Source: JAIYDJ01 sp038246975
GTDB taxonomy: Bacteria > Pseudomonadota > Alphaproteobacteria > Rhodobacterales > Rhodobacteraceae
Length of the DNA: 24,585 nt
Reading direction: 5' to 3'
Assembly (NCBI GenBank): GCA_038246975.1
Contig: JBBRVJ010000032.1
Location: forward strand, 1-24,585
Shown here: positions 23,619 to 24,585 of the stretch, piece after piece
How the letters are laid out: each line of letters begins with the position of its first letter
Numbering within the stretch: position 1 is the stretch's first letter
The notes under the pieces: model-generated
Seen by the model: the letters and a program-made list of their open reading frames with translations, nothing else
What the model was told of the DNA's origin: nothing
Databases searched by the model: none
Position numbers and translations under genes: made by a program

Positions 23619-23653
23619 GGGCTCGACAGCCTGACGAGTCCCGATCAAGGGAC
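23619..23653 (+). other. Two mutually exclusive small hairpins in the bchC leader
   Basis: GGGCTCG (23619-23625) can pair with CGAG-T-CCC (23635-23642, one bulge). Alternatively GTCCC (23638-23642) can pair perfectly with GGGAC (23649-23653) around a six-base loop. Both use 23638-23642, so only one can form. This is seen in sequence; no U-tract follows, so a regulatory role is speculative. Confidence 0.3.
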
Positions 23654-23679
23654 CGCAAACCCGGACCGTGGAGGGAAAC

Positions 23680-24585
23680 TTGCAGACCGACGCCATCATC
23701 CTTTCAGGGCCCAAAGACCTTTCTGTCGGACAGTTGACCCTGACCGATCCGACCGCGGCCGATGTGATCGTGAAAATCGCGCACTCAGGCATTTCGACCG
23801 GCACGGAAAAGCTGTTCTGGTCCGGCACGATGCCGCCCTTTCCCGGCATGGGTTACCCTTTGGTGCCAGGCTACGAGGCTGCGGGCGAGGTTATCGAGGC
23901 CGGGTCCGAATCGGGCTATGCCATTGGGGAGCATGTGTTTGTTCCGGGTGCCAACTGCTTTGCCCCCACCGAGAAAGGCCCGGTTCGCGGCCTGTTTGGC
24001 GGGGCTTCGCGCTATCTGGTGTCGCCTGCGTCGCGGGTGACGCGGATTGATGCCGGGTTGGGCGCGGAAAGTGCGCTGCTGGCCTTGGCGGCAACAGCGC
24101 GGCACGCTTTGGCCGGGTTCGACCGGGCGCTGCCCGATCTGATCGTCGGTCACGGCGTTCTGGGACGGCTGCTGGCGCGGTTGACAGTGGCGGCAGGGGC
24201 GCCTGCGCCGACCGTCTGGGAAACCAACGCAGCACGGCGTGCGGGCGGGGTGGGGTACGACGTGATCGACCCCGCAGACGATTCCCGCCGGAATTACAAC
24301 GCGATCTACGACGCATCGGGCGCGCCCGATCTTTTGAACATGCTGATCGGGCGGATTGCCAAGGGCGGCGAGGTCGTGCTGGCCGGGTTTTATACCCAGC
24401 CGATCTCTTTCGCCTTCCCGCCCGCCTTCATGAAAGAGGCAAGACTGCGGATCGCGGCGGAATGGAATGCCGACGACCTGATCGCCACCCGGCAACTCGT
24501 TGAATCAGGAGCACTTTCCTTGGCGGGACTGGTGACGCACACCCGGCCGGCGGCGGATGCGCCGGCGGCTTATGAAATGGCGTTC
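23680..24585 (+). CDS. bchC: Bacteriochlorophyllide a dehydrogenase BchC (3' truncated by window)
   Basis: The frame from a TTG start gives 302 residues and is still open at the right edge; the family is about 310 long, so only a few residues are missing. BchC oxidises the C-3 hydroxyethyl group to acetyl near the end of bacteriochlorophyllide a synthesis, using NAD+ in a medium-chain dehydrogenase fold. Family blocks visible: GISTGTEKL, MPPFPGMGYPLVPGYE, FVPGANCF, RGLFGGAS, VGHGVLGRLLARL (cofactor loop) and FPPAFMKEARLRIAAEW. TTG is preferred because GGAGGG lies five bases upstream and LQTDAIIL aligns with the MQTxAVIL start I recall; an in-frame GTG at 23668 would overlap the ribosome site. 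It probably continues into bchXYZ beyond the window. Confidence 0.94.
   Translation, partial: MQTDAIILSGPKDLSVGQLTLTDPTAADVIVKIAHSGISTGTEKLFWSGTMPPFPGMGYPLVPGYEAAGEVIEAGSESGYAIGEHVFVPGANCFAPTEKGPVRGLFGGASRYLVSPASRVTRIDAGLGAESALLALAATARHALAGFDRALPDLIVGHGVLGRLLARLTVAAGAPAPTVWETNAARRAGGVGYDVIDPADDSRRNYNAIYDASGAPDLLNMLIGRIAKGGEVVLAGFYTQPISFAFPPAFMKEARLRIAAEWNADDLIATRQLVESGALSLAGLVTHTRPAADAPAAYEMAF

Noticed and set aside
1..24585. Mobile elements, CRISPR arrays, tRNA or rRNA genes, toxin-antitoxin or defence genes
   Set aside because: I looked for transposase or integrase domains, regular spaced repeats, cloverleaf-like segments and small paired ORFs and saw none. Faint or degenerate copies cannot be excluded by eye.

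Overview
The window is chromosomal DNA from a GC-rich alphaproteobacterium of the Rhodobacterales (Rhodobacter/Roseobacter relatives), and its right half is one arm of a photosynthesis gene cluster (PGC). The lineage call rests on the gene content and order crtA-bchI-bchD-bchO / crtI-crtB-tspO / crtC-crtD / crtE-crtF-bchC, on tspO lying inside the cluster, on a short Rhodobacter-type CrtC, and on TGT-N12-ACA (PpsR/CrtJ) sites in the promoter regions. The genus, and whether the cell is a purple non-sulfur bacterium or an aerobic anoxygenic phototroph, cannot be decided from this window.

Positions 1-11525 hold ordinary chromosomal genes: the 3' end of a probable UDP-glucose dehydrogenase; on the minus strand a probable operon hslO - NUDIX (CoA pyrophosphatase type) - cca - two collinear ABC half-exporters; a plus-strand NUDIX hydrolase; a response regulator fused to a PP2C/SpoIIE-type phosphatase, divergent from a small Hpt protein; ilvA (minus); and argG (plus). 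A GC-rich terminator-like repeat after argG marks the edge of the PGC. A second copy lies after the first gene of the window.

Positions 11601-24585 are the PGC. The minus-strand operon crtA-bchI-bchD-bchO is compressed by stop/start overlaps. It makes the I and D subunits of Mg-chelatase, the accessory hydrolase BchO and the last carotenoid enzyme, CrtA. Divergent from it, crtI-crtB-tspO makes phytoene and desaturates it, and adds the membrane sensor TspO. crtD-crtC (minus) diverges from crtE-crtF-bchC (plus, running off the right end). The enzymes together encode GGPP (CrtE) -> phytoene (CrtB) -> neurosporene (CrtI) -> hydroxylation (CrtC), C3,4 desaturation (CrtD), O-methylation (CrtF) -> spheroidene -> spheroidenone (CrtA). 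BchC acts late in bacteriochlorophyll a synthesis.

Regulation is readable from the DNA. There are five exact TGT-N12-ACA palindromes: one at crtA/crtI, two at crtD/crtE and two at bchC. There is also one single-mismatch site next to crtA. FNR-like TGAT-N4-(A/G)TCA sequences lie beside the sites at crtD/crtE and bchC. The bchC promoter has a good -35/-10 pair with one PpsR site over each element.

The gene inventory is that of a well-known system and I see no new enzymatic machinery. The points most worth a second look are the crtC-like coding sequence that continues in frame upstream of the crtC start, inside the end of crtD; the FNR/PpsR composite sites; a hairpin that hides the tspO ribosome-binding site; competing hairpins in the bchC leader; and the paired terminator repeat. 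I saw no tRNA, rRNA, CRISPR array, insertion sequence or transposase gene. No gene-free stretch exceeds 300 bases.
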